A stretch of DNA of 64,000 nt from Deltaproteobacteria bacterium (GTDB taxonomy: Bacteria > Myxococcota > B64-G9). A program made the position numbers and the translations under genes. Location: positions 35,850 to 99,849 of the forward strand of contig JAFGRB010000058.1 of the NCBI GenBank assembly GCA_016935365.1, in the 5' to 3' direction. Positions within the stretch are counted from its first letter, which is position 1. Each line of letters begins with the position of its first letter. Of the stretch, positions 62,459-64,000 are shown piece after piece. A model generated the notes under the pieces. It did no database searches. It had not been told where the DNA came from and worked only from the letters and a program-made list of their open reading frames with translations.

Positions 62459-63733
62459 ATGGGAAGTTACTCGTACATGGGATGGCGACCGTATGTCCCG
62501 GTGGCGGAGCGCCGCCGCCGGGCGGCGAAGAAGATCGACAGGCTGGAGAAGGCCGGCCGGAACATCTCGCCAGTGGAGATCCCGGGCCGAAAGATCACCT
62601 CGACCTTCTGGGGGAATGCCTGGTGCCGGAACCTCGAGGCCTACAGCGACTACTCCAATCGCCTCCCAAGGGGTCGGACTTACGTGCGCAACGGTTCGGT
62701 GCTCGACCTGCAGGTGGAGCCCGGTCGGGTCCTGGCACTGGTCTGCGGCACGGAGCTGTACGATGTGGAGATCCGGATCAAACCGCTGTCCGGGGACCGC
62801 TGGGCCGAGATCAAGAGACAGTGCGTGGGGCAGATCGGGTCGGTGGTGGAGCTGCTCAAGGGCGCCATCTCCGGCAGCGTGATGGAGATCGTCACCCGAA
62901 AGGGCGAGGGGCTGTTTCCTTCGCCCCGGGAGATCAAGCTGAGCTGCTCGTGTCCGGACTGGGCCGTGATGTGCAAGCACGTGGCTGCCTCGCTGTACGG
63001 CGTTGGCGCCCGGCTCGATCACCAGCCCGAATTGCTGTTCACTTTGCGCGGAGTCGATCCTGCCGAGATGGTGGCAGCGGCCGTCGACCTGCCGGTGGCC
63101 TCCGGCGGGGAGCACGAGAGCTTGATCCTGCAGGCAGACGGCTTGTCGTCTATATTCGGGGTCGACATCGACGAGGACTCGCTGCCTGGCGGACCTGAAA
63201 GTTTAAAAAGGGCCTATGTGAAGCCCGACTTTTCGACCGAGCACTCAGGGCAAGAACCTCCGCGCCAGAAGGCTGTAGCGGGTATTGAGACGCCGAGGAA
63301 GGCGCGGGCGAGCCGGACACCACGCCGCCCGGGGCGAAGAGCCAGAAAGCGCTATTCCGCCAAGCGCAGGGCCGCCCTTCTGAAGCAGTACCAGGATCTG
63401 CACGCCACCGGAATGACCGCCCAGGCGGCAGCCATCCATGTCGGCGTCCCCTACATCACCCTGCGCTCCTGGGAGGTCAAGGCCGGCAAGGGCTCCTCGG
63501 CAAGGCGCCGGCGAAGACCGTCCCCTCTGCGGAGAGCGGCCGGGGGCAGAAAAAGAACGCGGAAGGCGCGCAAGACGGGCAGGAGTGGGCGCAGGCGCTA
63601 CTCGGCGGCCGAGAAGACCGAGCTGCTGGAGGACTACCAGGCTCTGCGGGCTTTGGGGCTGACCGCCCATGTGGCCGCGAAGAGGGTCGGCGTCCCTTAC
63701 ATCACCCTTCGGTCCTGGGAAAAGAAAGCCTGA
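62459..63733 (+). CDS. SWIM zinc-finger protein with two C-terminal helix-turn-helix repeats
   Basis: SCSCPDWAVMCKHVAASLY SWIM CxC..CxH; duplicated RRYSAxxxxxLLxxYQxLxxxGxTAxxAAxxVGVPYITLRSWE; directly follows the SNF2 gene. Confidence 0.85.
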   Translation: MGSYSYMGWRPYVPVAERRRRAAKKIDRLEKAGRNISPVEIPGRKITSTFWGNAWCRNLEAYSDYSNRLPRGRTYVRNGSVLDLQVEPGRVLALVCGTELYDVEIRIKPLSGDRWAEIKRQCVGQIGSVVELLKGAISGSVMEIVTRKGEGLFPSPREIKLSCSCPDWAVMCKHVAASLYGVGARLDHQPELLFTLRGVDPAEMVAAAVDLPVASGGEHESLILQADGLSSIFGVDIDEDSLPGGPESLKRAYVKPDFSTEHSGQEPPRQKAVAGIETPRKARASRTPRRPGRRARKRYSAKRRAALLKQYQDLHATGMTAQAAAIHVGVPYITLRSWEVKAGKGSSARRRRRPSPLRRAAGGRKRTRKARKTGRSGRRRYSAAEKTELLEDYQALRALGLTAHVAAKRVGVPYITLRSWEKKA

Positions 63734-63734
63734 A

Positions 63735-63836
63735 GCCAGAATGGAGTTGTGTATCCATCGCCGCCTGGACGGTCTCGCGCTGATAGCCGCAGCTGTCTCT
63801 GAAGGGCCTCGATGATGACGTTCGTGTCCATGATCT
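63735..63836 (-). pseudogene. Possible frameshifted PIN-domain remnant
   Basis: One frame reads MDTNVIIEA, the adjacent frame continues FRDSCGYQRETVQAAMDTQLHSGF; no intact ORF. Confidence 0.25.
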
Positions 63837-64000
63837 CGAGCGCAGTGGCAAAGCTCCCCCTATGTCGAATCGCGACTCGCCTTCGACTGTGATAGCCGGG
63901 AGCCAGCGCATGACGCTCACCAGAATGGACCCGCCTCTGCTCGTGAAGATGAACCCACCACAGCAGTTGCTCCCTCAAGCTGAAGCCACGATCTGCTGAC

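Noticed and set aside
1-64000. CRISPR array or cas genes
   Set aside because: No regularly spaced direct repeats with unique spacers were seen; the repeats found are coding tandem repeats or a single palindromic element.

Overview
This 64 kb, GC-rich window looks chromosomal and is probably from an anaerobic member of the Myxococcota or a related deltaproteobacterial lineage. That placement is an inference from MYXO-CTERM-like GCxC tails and Cys-rich lipoproteins. The main feature, about 1-19.9 kb on the + strand, is one long, tightly spaced gene cluster. It encodes NuoE/NuoF-like subunits, a DRTGG / CBS-HATPase / DRTGG / PHP / HATPase regulatory block, a NuoG-HdrA fusion, MvhD, HdrC, an FrhB-like protein, a double HdrA, a second MvhD, three sulfhydrogenase-like electron-transfer proteins, a group-3 [NiFe]-hydrogenase small and large subunit, and a maturation protease. 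The ORF caller truncates the large subunit at a TGA (19324-19326) that falls exactly at the catalytic DPCxSCATH motif. Read through, the C-terminus is ...AYDP-U-LSCATHRLDGGLDIEVSIVDARGKEMACIRK, ending at a TGA that overlaps the protease ATG. A perfect 6-bp hairpin with a UGGAU loop lies just downstream, as expected for a bacterial SECIS. I therefore call it a selenocysteine [NiFeSe] hydrogenase inside a composite Hdr/Nuo-type complex with no HdrB. The rest of the window holds envelope and regulatory genes, a molybdopterin oxidoreductase operon, a membrane AAA-ATPase/MscS pair, repeat-rich surface proteins, and a tRNA-His/Pro/Asn cluster. An AAA-ATPase/TOPRIM-like pair (possible defence module) lies next to the tRNAs, and a SNF2/SWIM pair lies further downstream. 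All calls are from reading the sequence and translations; no database search was run.
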